Positions 25,718 to 37,484 of a stretch of 64,000 nt of DNA are shown one piece after another. Below the pieces are notes generated by a model. It made no database searches. It was not told the origin of the DNA and saw nothing but the letters and a program-made list of their open reading frames with translations. The position numbers and the translations under genes are program-made. Position 1 is the stretch's first letter. Each line of letters opens with the position of its first letter. The DNA comes from Blasia pusilla (Eukaryota > Marchantiophyta > Marchantiopsida > Blasiales), in the NCBI GenBank assembly GCA_050084515.1, contig CM114274.1:36642001-36706000 (forward strand). Reading direction: 5' to 3'.

Positions 25718-28127
25718 TAACCCTATCTCATTTTCTTTATACATATTCTCACTCTCCTTTGTCACATCTTAATTAGCCGACAAATATAATTATATCGTGT
25801 CGACGACAAAGAAGGCAGTTTGGGTGTAACTTTGTTATGAGATATCAAATGAGGTTGACGACAAGTTTTTTGGAAGAATTTTTTTGAAGATTCCTCTTCT
25901 TTGCTATTTTTTACCATATGATCCGTTGATCAAGTCAATTGACATATGCTCGCAGGTTACCATTGGAGAGGCTTTTTTTGGGGAAAGAGTCTTTTGGCTC
26001 ATTCCAAAACTATAACAGAGGGGGCTATGTCTTTTTCAAACCATCTTTCTCATGTTGAGCCTTTGGAGCACCTCACATGATTTGTATTTAGTACGAACTA
26101 GGATGCTGGCGTCCATATTTCCTCATGGCGGAGATGAATGTGACTTGATATATCGATGTAGACTTGAGAATGGAGTTGGCCGTGTGGGCCTTTTTTCCTC
26201 TGATTTTTTGTGTGATCTCGATATATATGCATGAGCATATATTTTTTGGGTGTGGATCTAACTATGTGTTGGGAAGATCGGTGTTGTCTGATGTGTAGAT
26301 AAAACCAGCGATGTGTATACGCACGATACCTTGTTTATGAAAGCAAACGCTCACTCTCTCATTTGTATATATGCATATGAGTAATTGGCCTTGCAAGGTT
26401 TCGAGTTTCAATATCTTGATTAAACCTCCATTAATAATTGAGAAGTCATATATAGAGTGATTTTTGGATTGCTAGAAATACTAGGATTGGAATAAGTTAC
26501 ACAATCCGACAAAAAAAGAAAGAAAAAAAGAAATACAAAGAAGAAGGAAAGGGTACGAGAGAGAAAATAGGGTAATATTGAGGGAGGTGGCCATTTAGAA
26601 TGAAGGATAAGAGAATATGAAGGAAGGGGATAAAGGATAATTGCAAGTAAGAGTTGAGAGATAATGAATACAAACTTTTTTTCCTTCTAACTATTGGTTT
26701 TTATTATGGAGAGATTAACTCAAGGGGAAGGAGGTAGCGAAAAGAAAAATTGGAATCAAGATGATGCTCATAGTACAAAAGGAAGGGAGCCCAATCGGGC
26801 GTCTTTCCTTACCACTTCACTTACCACATGTTCTTTTCATTTAAGAAGAGAATGGATAGTAAGTTAAAAGGGGGTTATTAGCTGGTATAAGATGAGAGAA
26901 GAAATTAAGAGTGTTGTGATATCGAGTAAGGGCTCTTGCTTTCCCTTAAGTGGTTTTCTCAGTGGGCACGATATAGGGTGGGATTTATTAGTTGTTGCTA
27001 CTTTTATTCTTATCATTCAATATTTTGATAGATTTATTTTAATATATGAGTTATGATGGTATAAAGTTATGTAAATGAGATCTCATATTGAAATAATTTA
27101 ATTCATATTAAAAAAATACATAGGGAAATACTAATATTTAAGAAATTTCTCAATATTATTTAATGATTTCTAATTGAAAATATATTTCATTAAAAATATA
27201 TGAAAAATATTAATAAATAATATGCATAAACTTAACAACTAAAAAACCAAACATATATTATCTCTTCCATCGTTGAACCATGAAGAAGTTTTAATGAACA
27301 GTTTTTAAAGATTTAAGGTTAAATGATGCATTCAATGAGCAAGACCTATTGGTGAACTTTTTAGCAAGTACAACAAGTTTTCAATCTATTCCTTGTTTTA
27401 TGTTTGACCTTTAGGAAGGACACATTCAATCACCTCAGCCAATGGTTGGAAGAGGCATATAAGCATGAAAGATCGTACATAACCGTGATATTATTGGGAA
27501 ACAAATACGACCTCAATCATAAGAGATCGGTTAGCATTGAAGAAGGGGAACAATTCGCCAAGGATCATAAGTTGATTTTCTTTGAAACATCTGCAAAAAA
27601 TGGCCATAATGTTGAGAAGGTAAAATCTAAAATCATATAATATTTGATGCTTGTAATTATAAATCAAATATTTGTTAGTGTAATGATATATTGGGTTTTT
27701 TTCTGTAGGCATTTGTAACTGGAGCTATGAAAGCCACTTACCAAATTGACCAAAATGATCCAGATCTACTCAATGGGGTAAGGAAAAATAATTCAATCTT
27801 ATATAGATCCTCAAATCTTCAAAGTTTTTACAAAATAGAACAATCATATACATATACATATATATCATGATGATTTTATAATTAATGTCAAAATAATAGG
27901 TTTAATTCTTGTTTGAATAGCCGACTTTAAGGACATAAAAGTCTTATGTCAAAATTTACTTATATAAGCAGGATCCATCGCCTCCAATTTCTAAGATAGG
28001 ATGGGATTCTATACCTATACAAGAATCAAATGAGAGTATGTTTAAGCTCATGACAAGTCGTCGTCAACGAGGGTTTGCACCACTTGACTTGCTCTTGTTC
28101 TACTTGCTCTTTATTATCATCAATTAA
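16558..28127 (+). CDS. Rab2-like small GTPase with degenerate switches and hydrophobic C-terminal tail
   Basis: Six exons, all with GT-AG borders and matching phases: 16558-16609, 18661-18800, 24379-24461, 27415-27619, 27709-27777, 27972-28127; 234 aa. Rab2 (RABB) normally controls ER-Golgi traffic. The match to Rab2 is clearest in exon 4 (TFNHLSQWLEEA, EEGEQFAKDHKLIFFETSAK) and in SKIGWDSIP, which resembles the KVGYGGIP tail of Rab2. The P-loop GDSGVGKS (15-22), NKYD (121-124) and ETSAK (149-153) are intact. The switch I Thr is Ile40, and the usual WDTAGQE reads WNSARQT (62-68), so Asp and Gly of DxxG are lost while Gln remains. There is no C-terminal Cys for prenylation; instead a basic stretch SRRQR (212-216) precedes LLLFYLLFIII (223-233), which could be a tail anchor. 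Nucleotide binding seems possible but normal switching is doubtful. It may be a neofunctionalised paralogue or an early pseudogene; the open frame across six exons favours constraint. A splice donor inside exon 6 offers an alternative end (see findings). Confidence 0.8.
16610..18660 (+). other. Intron 1 of Rab2-like gene
   Basis: Begins GTGAGT and ends TTTTTTCTCAG, both strong consensus. AT-rich, with no element recognised inside. Confidence 0.75.
19570..21200 (-). mobile_element. Decayed transposon-like sequence, class unknown
   Basis: On the minus strand there are short protein-like stretches broken by stops. Examples are GKKLEEIVQGLGKKIYREMV (within 20541-20302) and GPSVVNNVSNVGQN followed by IPFEKPISNYRGWGRG (about 20720-20600). 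Composition is markedly more GC-rich than the flanks. The glycine- and proline-rich segment resembles gag-like proteins in style only; no catalytic motif was found. It lies antisense inside intron 2 of the Rab2-like gene. Confidence 0.35.
22100..24200. repeat. Degenerate CTT/GAAGA motif field
   Basis: About 2 kb in which AGTCTTC, TCTTTGCAAAG and CTTCATGAAGA recur irregularly, often every 20-40 bases, several of them self-complementary (for example TCTTTGCAAAGA and CTTCATGAAG). There is no fixed period. It may be a strongly decayed satellite or a low-complexity coding region of an old transposon. Confidence 0.5.
24470..25455 (+). mobile_element. Ty1/copia pol remnant (RT end, RNase H, 3' end)
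   Basis: The remnant starts eight bases after exon 3 of the Rab2-like gene with YVDGIITI, the degraded YVDD catalytic box of copia reverse transcriptase. It continues FELKDLGEVMYFLGV (FEMKDLGELxYFLG in the family), then FGLVSQFM and HAVRWIWRYMK (the HWxAVKxILRYLKG block), DVVSWAFKN (VSWxSK), and after an AT microsatellite ARKNHVEMIHHFIR (ARTKHIEVxYHFIR) and IFTKTLSSAKFNFLR (IFTKPLxxxKFxxLR). Many stops and frameshifts are present. Everything upstream of the YVDD box (gag, protease, integrase) is absent. A 3' LTR may follow from about 25470, but I found no second copy to confirm it. Confidence 0.85.
25170..25234. repeat. (AT)n microsatellite
   Basis: About 32 AT units, interrupting the copia remnant between its RNase H and 3' terminal blocks. 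Confidence 0.95.
25641..25718. repeat. Compound (AT)n-(AG)n microsatellite
   Basis: An AT run with two small interruptions passes directly into an AG run. It lies in the possible 3' LTR of the copia remnant, in intron 3 of the Rab2-like gene. Confidence 0.9.
25719..27414 (+). other. Rest of intron 3 of Rab2-like gene
   Basis: Intron 3 runs 24462-27414 (GTATCA ... GACCTTTAG). This distal part is AT- and purine-rich and has no recognised element beyond a possible LTR remainder at its start. Confidence 0.55.
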
Positions 28128-28567
28128 ACATGTAAAATATTTCAGAATTGAAAAAATGCTATTATTTGATAAATAAACTGATACATAGTTTGAAAAATAT
28201 TTGTAATTAAATCAAAGATGCAATTTATTCCCTAAATTAAAATTATCTATGAAGTTTTAAAAGAAATAAATTATTTGCACAATTAAAATGATGTTATGAT
28301 CACTCCAATATTTATGAATCATATTTCTTAAAATATCCATGGAGAATTTTTGGAAAGAGTTTTTTTATAAAAAAATTCATTTTTAGTTAGTGAAAATGAA
28401 ATACATTAAGATATTCAGAAGATACATCTAAAACTATAAACTTGTAGAATATAATTGGTATTTTTCTTTGTTCTAGCTAATAGGTAGACGCATCCCAATA
28501 TGATGGACGTATATATATATATATATATATTATTATGATATGTGATATTTATATATTTGTTTTGGAG
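28128..28567. other. Spacer between Rab2-like stop and IFT43 exons
   Basis: AT-rich, stop-dense, with an AT microsatellite at about 28508-28531. I found no start exon or promoter for a separate IFT43 gene here, and no clear poly-A signal. It could be the intron of a joined transcript. Confidence 0.5.
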
Positions 28568-31500
28568 GGATGATAGATCATATGTACAAGCAACTCCTGA
28601 TAGATCAAAGCATGCTCATGAAGATGGTACATATTCTCCTTAATTTTTTTCCAAATACCTCATTGTTGATATTATATTTTAAGCACTTACTACATGAAGA
28701 CTAAGATGGTTAGGGCCAAAGGATTTAGGGTTTAGATTAGAGATTTTAAAAGAAAAAGAATAGAGATTAAGATGGTATGAATGATTATTAAATTTTTTTA
28801 ATAAGATGAGAACTACAATTTTTCATTTTTTATTGTATGTAGAGACCCAAGATATTCCTGAATTGCAAGATGATAATCAAGAGAGTCAACTTGAGGTATA
28901 TCATATACTTTTGGACTCTTATCTTTCAATTTTCATAGTTCTAGAATCGATATGAAATGCACCATATGTGTAGTTAATTTTTTTTAGTAATATTAACTTA
29001 GAGATTAACTTATAATTTGTCTTCATTGCGAACATATTGTAATTGAGTTTATAATTAGATTATTCATTCAATTTAATCAATCTCTTGTGCACTTGTATTA
29101 CTCATATGGTATGCATTTAGGTTACTATACTACCAAGGATAGCTGCTAAACATATTCCTTCCATCAAAGAACTTGATGACAACATACCATACTTATTGCC
29201 ATTCACTTATGTACGTATTTTATATCTCATGCAACTTTTCTCTTATTTTTCTTAAAAGTTATAGTGTTAAGAATATATTGGTTGAGTTTTGTTATCCCAA
29301 AATCATATGTTTTGAGTTAAGAATGATATATGGTTTTCATTCTTAACCCAAAACCATATATCATTGAGTTAAGAATAGAAGTTGGAGAGTAGATATTCCA
29401 TATATAAAACAATTAGAAAAGTATAGATTCATGTATATTGGAAGAAGAAAAATCTAGAAGATAATAGACAATTCATCATATTCAAGATAAATATACCATT
29501 CTATATTCATTGAAAATGATTTGAATAATAAATCAAGAATGTTACAAGTTTTTAAGACCAATCATACACATATTTTTACATCTTACAAGTATCTTATTAA
29601 GTGGAAACTACAATAAAACTTGCTCCTTCTAGTTGAAGTTAAATTAATCTTGAAAATGGGCATATATTTGGTTTATTTCATCACAAGAAGATTAGGAGAT
29701 ACTTCAAATTTTTTTTACATATTTAACCAAAAAATGTCGAGGATTAGTAATCAAGAGTAATATTCTACTTATTTTCATTCTATGGAATCAAAAATTTCTG
29801 AAATTTATTACTTACTAGATAATACATATGTCTTAGAAAAAATTTGGACAATAAATGTCTAGTTAGAACAAGGTTGTATTTCATATTTAGACTCATAATG
29901 AAGTTATTGATCAAATCCTTTTTCAATGACAGGAAGGAGGGATTGATCTTCGTGTACTAATATCTGCTCTATCACCAGTCTCTCAAGTATTTTTCTCTCT
30001 TATCATATAATTTACGCGAGGAAGCTTTAAAACATAAATTTTTATTTTATTTCTCGCTTCTTTTCTTTGAGAGATGATATATAACTAGTTTCAATTAGCA
30101 TAAGAACATATTCATAGGTTTTAATTTTCCATATCTTGGAATAATAGTATGTGAAATCCAATAAAATGAAAGCATTTTAATTTGAAGTCTAAATAAATAT
30201 TATGTTATAGGTTGGTGAAGAGGATATTCTATGGGATCCCCATACCCTCCTTAATGAGGTATGCACATAATCATTGTATATTAATTTGAGGTGTTGGAAA
30301 CAATTATAGTATTAACTAGTGTCCTACCTCCTAATATAAGGTAAAATTGAGATAGAGGGGGAATGGAGTAGAGTAGCACATCAAAAGAATTTAACCCTAG
30401 AGGGATTTAACATGACACATGACCTAGTTTTAGATTCGCTGTTGTAGATGAAGTAATAGGAGATCTCTAAACCCATTTGGGGATTCCTATTCGGGGGATA
30501 AATAAAATCTAGAAAGATTGAAAATAAAACCATGGCTTTTTTTTTAATCTATCCACATATAGAGAAAGGGACAAATTTTAGTTGTGTTGTATTCTCAATT
30601 ACTTATGCAATATGAAGTATGAAGCGATTTGGGGTGTAATGTATAGGATTATCATTCATGTATTATAAAACTATTTAGTTACCTAGTTACGCGTACACTT
30701 GATAACTTGTATGTTATTGTGTAAGTGCGTAATCTTCATTACATTTGATCTCCATATAATTTTGTTAGTTTCTTTTTAATATTGTGTCAACTTGTTTCCT
30801 CCAATCAAACTAAGAATGGGACGAACTGAGTGTAGGAAAGATGAGAATTACTAATGCGTCGAAGTCAATGATCTCTAGACTGTGGTCCATTTGATTGAGT
30901 AATCATGAGATTTTTCGCCACCATTGGTCATGAAGAGGTAAGACAAGGGGTTTTTAAGAGTTTGTATTCATTGGTTTATTTATGATATCTTATAGGATCT
31001 AGTTCTCTTGGTAGCCTTAAAGTAACATGCAACTTCTAAAGCTAGAGAAAGAAGTTTTAAGAAATAAAATAAATCTTTAAAATTAAAGGAATACTAAAAT
31101 TCTTGGTGATGATAGATAAGAGATGAAATATAGAATCAAATAATAAGATCGTATTTTTATTTTGGGAAGTATTAACATATCAGGATGTTTAGGGTTTCCA
31201 ACCAATAGATCCGTAACTCATTTGAGTGAATTGTGGAGAAAAATATTAAATAGAATAAACCTTAAAATAAACCTATATTTAGTCATACCTATTTGTATCT
31301 AATATTATTAAGAAAATTCTCATTTTGTTCTGGTCGAAATCTTCTTATTAATCTATCAAAAGTTAGAAGCCATATGTCCTTTGATAAACTATTGAAATAT
31401 TTTGATTTATAGTTTTAGTGTCAAAGATTTTGTTCTTTCCATCAAATAGATTTTATTTGAGATAAAATTTTAATCTCAGCTCATTAATTTATAATGAATC

Positions 31501-31671
31501 ATATTCATCCCAAATATTGTTGAAGTATAAGATTCACTTAAAAAAATTACATTGTGTCCACTTATCTTATGAATTATATTTTTTTGTGATTGGTCACAGA
31601 TGAAATTCAAAATGAATGAGAAGAAGGATATTTTTAAATCAGTATCACCTATGGTTGATATTATAATGTAA
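28568..31671 (+). CDS. IFT43: IFT43-like intraflagellar transport protein (IFT-A subunit)
   Basis: IFT43 is a small IFT-A subunit needed for retrograde transport in cilia, here presumably of sperm flagella. Small exons, GT-AG and in phase: 28568-28626 (start Met possibly at 28570), 28845-28895, 29121-29210, 29933-29986, 30211-30258, 31600-31671; 123 aa in this model. Family marks in order: DIPELQDDNQE (the IPxLEExQEE acidic block), IPSIKELDDN (the Y-R-D-L-D-N-D block), GGIDLRVLISALSP (GEIDLKLLTKVLAP), and VGEEDILWDPHTLLNE (VREDDxxWDWDxLFTE). The N-terminal half of IFT43 is not seen, and the first exon is uncertain. Reading it from 28569 with exon 2 starting at 28843 gives DDRSYVQA and an acidic lead-in, but no upstream exon fits. 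The stop at 31669 overlaps a perfect GTAAGT donor at 31668, so the C-terminus may continue. The exons begin only 440 bases after the Rab2-like stop and can be spliced to it in frame. Confidence 0.75.
29322..29365. repeat. Perfect hairpin in IFT43 intron
   Basis: Arms 29322-29337 and 29350-29365 (16 bp, AATGATATATGGTTTT and its complement) are perfect, with a 12-base loop. The loop and flank also hold GTTAAGAATG against CATTCTTAAC, so two stem registers compete. It lies between the IFT43-like exons at 29121-29210 and 29933-29986. Confidence 0.85.
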
Positions 31672-34600
31672 GTAAGATTCTATTTTCTTAACAACAGATC
31701 CCAAATATAAATTGTAAGTCTAAAATAGAAACAAAAAACAAATGCTGAAGTGTTCTATTTGGACAAGAACTTCCAAAAAGCTCTTTGGATTATGTAAATT
31801 TATTCATAATAATAAATATTTTATTTTATTTTATTAAGGACCATGTCTAAGGAATGAGTATAGGTTTCTATTTTTTTTATTGTAAAAGGGGGGTTTTAAG
31901 GTCAAATCTCAAACTTAGAATAAAATTTAGGGAGAAAAAGACTATACCACATGATTGTCTAATTAAGACCTTATGATGGAGATTATTTTGAGATGTGAAG
32001 AACCATCTATATGATGATAAAAACTCAAATTATAATGGTACATTTTAAAGTTGTACATTTAGATATAAGAAAGAGAGATGAAAAGGATACAAGATCCAAA
32101 CAAACCTCAACATTCTATCCAAAAAAATAGATGAAGTAGATTAGATTTATATTTATAGGCTATGTGTCTTTCAAATTTCAAATTAGTGAATGTAATATTT
32201 TATGATTGAGATTTTTGATGTATAAATATACATCGGTTATCGATGTATATCGATTGTTAGTTTTATATATATGTAAAATAAAGATCCATCTATCCTATGA
32301 ACCTTCTAACACCTGTACATGAATAACTTGACATATTCCAAAAGATCTTCTTTTAATCCTTCACTATAAATTCAAAAGTGGTTTGAATATATCATATTTG
32401 CACACCATACTTATATTAAAGAGATACGAGTCAACACATTGTAGAGAAAAATATGGATCTTAATACTAATATTTTCCTACTTTTAACTTGAAAAATCCAA
32501 GCTCAATCCACTGACATAATCTTGTTGCAATATACCATGGACACAACTTTTGTTCTTGTATTAATATCCAAACATTTGCTCCAAAACCACCCTTACCAAG
32601 CATATACTCCCCTTAGGCAATCTTCATGGAAACTTATATGAATATATCACCCATTCATGACAAGACATAAGGGATCTAGAAGACACTCACTACAATATAA
32701 CATATGGTCTTCTATGTAGGAACCAAATGTAAGAAGGCCTCTGCAAATAGGAAAATCCATATAATCACACATCTACATTGAGCCTCATAAGCCCAAATGG
32801 CATAAAAATCCACTAAGATACCTAAATGTGCCACAAGAAATACGAGATGATAATTCCTCAAAGATAAGGGAATGACGACTTAAATACATCACTTATCTAT
32901 AAGGGCACAAGCCACCACTATCTCCTTAAATATGAATTGCAAAAGAATCCTCATAATTTGTTGTTTCATATTTTCAAAATTGATCTCACTTTTGTCATTG
33001 AGACTTTAAAAATAATTTGATAGTATTTTTATCCTCAAGAATTTTCTTATGTATAATTTTCTTTTAACTTATTATATCATAACAAGTTTTCCATTAAAAT
33101 GCATTTTATCCCTTGCTCTATCGAGAGGGAGAAATAATATATAGACCCTTCCTTGAGATTTAAGAAGGGTCCATCATTCTCTATTCATTTCAAAGATAGA
33201 GGAAAGGAGTCATTCTCCATCACGTACTCGTTATCTCAAGCCTCTAATGGGGGAGGGGAGGAAAGAAATACATGTTGTGCATGGAATAAGACAGGGAATC
33301 CATCAACAGTACAAAGAGGGAGACTTAAATATATAGTCAAGCAACTCCGTGGCCATCATGTCACTCAACTATTTGAGCCCCCCCCAAGTGTGCACACTCG
33401 GCATGGAGTGAAGAAAAATAAAGGGGAAATCCTAACCTCAGAAATTGCATAAATTATATTATCTACAACTAACATGATCATTAGCAAGAGGACTTTTAGT
33501 TGTGGTATTTCTCATAGGTTGAGCCTACCGTAGAAGCACATTGGCTTGGGCGTGTTGTAGAGGGATAGAGACCTATTATCTTTAATATAAAAGCGCAATA
33601 GCTAAAGCGAATAATGTACTTGCCTAGAGAAGTTGGACGAACTCAATGAGGAGGATATCAAACCTCTCGCCCATAGCTTCTTATATTTCAACAACTAATG
33701 GAACAAAGCATTCTCCTTCATGGAGATGATTTTGTTTCTTAGTCTTATTCCCTTCTAATGTTGTTGCACTCGCTATTCCATATAGCAATCTCCCATTGAT
33801 CAACCACATGTTTCTAAAATGACTCTCGTATAAGATCTTTATCTATGATATTGGTCATTACTACGTTAGTCTCTTGCGTCATATATGACTCCGAACGTAT
33901 GATGAAATCTCACATGGAAATAGTATCACTTTCTCTACATATGGAAGCCACTCTTATGACTAATACATGACATGATATCTCGCAAAATATCGTGAAGGGC
34001 TATCCTCTCATTCCCAATCGATTCGATCAAACAACGTGCCAAATGTACACAAAGAGAATCCAACCGTGATTGTATTCATAATATGTCAAACAAACTTGAA
34101 ATGGTTAGGGGAAGGTTAATTGAAACTAGATTATTGTGGTAACGATAAGTGATGCAATATAAATGTTGAAATGAGAGGGCGTGCATCCACCCATCAATGA
34201 GCCCTCATTTTGAAGCAAGAGTATATATGGGCTTCAAGCTCCACAAGAATATATATGTTGGACACGTTAGCTCTCAAAACAACCATGTTAAGTCTTTTAT
34301 AGTGGAACGAAGAATTTTTGTGGGACACTTTGGGGAAACGAGAGGTTGAGCCCAATAGATTATGGATGACTTGTTGAGGAGTAGAATAACTTGCAAGAGA
34401 AGGTTTTCCTTTTTTTGTACGGGCATTTGGAGCCTATTTTAGGAAAAAAAATTTTTTTATCTCGAGTAAGTTCCTTATTGTGAGAAAGTTGACTTTGTAT
34501 ATATGCAAAGATATTCTTGATCCATTATTGCAAGTTAGGATCAAGGAGATAACGTGCATGCGTAAGTCACCTAGGAGAGGACTTGGGAAGATGAGAGGGA

Positions 34601-34709
34601 ATTTGGGAGTTCATTATGTCTTTATTAGACCTCTTTTGTATAAGGCGTCGGAGCTATGATGTTTTTTGCCCAGTGAGTAATCCTATCCTCTTACTATGAG
34701 AGTGGTTTT

Positions 34710-34756
<47 letters not shown>

Positions 34757-37460
34757 GTATTGGTGTGAGATCTTGGAGATATTTTGGTAACTACTTGTCT
34801 CAATATTTGGATTCCATGGATGAATGCTTAGTCTAGTATTTCATGTGTTTGATCAATGATATAAATGTATGTTGTTTAGCGATGTGTATGTGCATGACAA
34901 CCATAAACTTTAGGTAGGTATCCCTCAAAGATACATTTGAGCCCACAATAAACACTAATAACAAAGCGAGAGAAAGTTCAAGATAGAATAACCATAATTT
35001 CTTCTATCAAGGAATCTCCACATGCTCTAAAAGAACATTGTAGGGATAATGAGCCCTTATCTACATAAGATACCGAATGTAGTGGGAGGGGCCTATCTCT
35101 AACAAAAGAATGTAGAGAAGAGAAGGGGTTTGCCTAGGGTCCAACTCCTAAAAACGGTCGAGGGACTATTTACTCCATTGAGAGAAGGCTCCCACTACCA
35201 AAAACAACTGGTCAGGAGGATTATCAACGGGCTCGTGCACGTATGGGTCTGTTAAAGGGGTTGGGCCTTGAAAGATCTCCAAGCACTAAAAGAATTCTTC
35301 TATCAAAGGATATAAGAAGGGCAAGGAGATGGTTAGGAATCCATATAATTCTAATGGGACAACCTAGGTGTATAGCAAAATAAGAGGAAAGGATTCTAAA
35401 AGCAACTTGAGCATTGCGACCATATTTATGGAGGATTTTCTTTAGTGTCAAAATGAAGAAAATCTCCATAAGTGCCACCACGATGAAGCTAAAAAAAAAT
35501 TCATCAGTCCCAATTGGTACTCCTAGGGCATGCAAGCCTCATAGTCATAAATCCATTTGAAACATGAGAATGAAATGGTAGACCAAATGGGGATCATGCC
35601 TTACACTTTCTTATCTTCACCGTTAGGATGACACATGCCCATTGAGTAGTAAAGTGATGAAATGCATGACAACTACATCTCCCAGATTAATAATATGAGT
35701 ATCATCCCCTAACTAAAGGAAAATACAACTATGTAAGGCCCACACCATAGAGAGAATTTTGAAGTAATCAACCACTGCAAAGAGGGTGCAATAAAGAGAA
35801 TCTCCATAAAAATACCAATGGGGGACTCTAGCACATTCAACTCCACCACAAAAACAAAATGGTGGAAATAGAGGGTGGATGGGGCCCCATAGAAAGCCCA
35901 CATAAAAGGAATAAGGCTTGCAACGCTATCACGTGCATCCCTTATTGTGTCACCTAGCTACATCCCTCATATGTGAGAAGATAGATGCGTGGGACAATGA
36001 GTTGGAGGGATTCTCAACATCCATGAATGAAACCACCCATTATATATGGATATCAAGAGTATCCCTAAATCCAAGTGTAATTGTCTCAAATGACCAGGGT
36101 AGCTATACCAAATTGATACGGACATAGGTATGATTAGAAAATCTCATGATGTTGCAAGGTGATAGTTTGATTCACCTACCTCAAAAAAACCTTATATATG
36201 ATGATGAAATGAATCCTTCCATCCTCCTTTGACAACATCAAGAGCCACCCTATCCCCAAAACTTGGGCTAATGCTCCTAGAAGTCACGCATGAGCTAGGT
36301 GAGAGGCAATCTAGAGCAATGAGTGATCCTCTAGGGGGGATATTCATACACTATGAATGAGAGGACAAAGTTCATCTTAAAGAGCACAAGGGATCATGTG
36401 GAATAATCTCAAGCATGGAAAATATGTCTCAACGTGACCCATGATATCGCCAAGGTGAGATCTTAACCCCTCCCATGACTTAAGAGAAAGGAGGGAGTCA
36501 AGGAGGGGGAGGGGAGGGGGTTGGATGGGTTCCATAGTCCATAGTGGAGAGGATATGTTACTCAAAGTGGACTTAGATTTCACAAGGAGGGTGATGGGTC
36601 TTGAGGCCACTACCAGACTTTCATCCAAGTACAAGGAGATGTTAGTCATTTTTTGGATTAGGATATTGGATGAACGTTATATGTAATCATAAAATATTAG
36701 AGAATGTTGCACCTCTAAGGTAAGAATCATGAGCATTATGATGTGATAAAATGTGGTTAGAGAAGACCTTCAATATTTTTGAGTCATGGAGGAGGTTTTG
36801 GAGTTGGAATTCCATACATTTTGCTTTCACACCTGAAATTGACATCCAAACATCAATATAGAGGCACAATCGAACATCCCAACAACTCCTCCCATCATTG
36901 ATATGTTAAAGGTCTAATTGTGTTAAGTATTTATAGAGATTATTGAAAGGGGCTCTAAAGTGCTGAACTATATACATGTCCACCACATCATACATGACAC
37001 ACCTTGCTAATGCCACTCAAATCTTCCTTCACAAGAAAAATCATGGCAACAAAATATATGCCCCTAAAGTGTTGCCTGCATCGTGCATGGATGATCATCA
37101 ATTTTAAAAACATCTTGTTTAGCGCCTCTGGTCCTCCTTTCCGTTCCCTCTTAACTTAAGTGCTCTCTTAAAGTGACATGTGTCAACACCATAAGAATCC
37201 TTAGAACCCATGTGTCAATATCAAAAGAGGGATTCTCTGAATCCATCCTCTTTTAATAGAATAGATTACAACATACAAATTCCTGATTTGTCATACACCT
37301 ACCGCGAAGATAACAAGAAAATATATTTCCATGCACTTATTTGGAGCTTGTGATTATTACAAGCAATTGAATTTCCTTCCATACATGGCACAAAGTTGGG
37401 CACTTGGTTTTCACTAAACAAACTCTACGCGCATTAGAGATAAATAGATCATTTGATTTG
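31672..37460. other. Gene-poor region
   Basis: No gene supported. It contains a (GA)n run (34714-34754), scattered GC-richer patches, and short open frames (33153-33452 +, 35224-35535 -, 36377-36649 -) without motifs. The last kilobases may hold the 3' end of IFT43 if it continues past 31667. The stretches around 33.2-36.7 kb read like worn transposon DNA, but I could assign no family. Confidence 0.45.
34714..34754. repeat. (GA)n microsatellite
   Basis: About 20 GA units, seen directly. Confidence 0.95.
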
Positions 37461-37484
37461 AGAAAGACCAATAAAAAGAAGACA

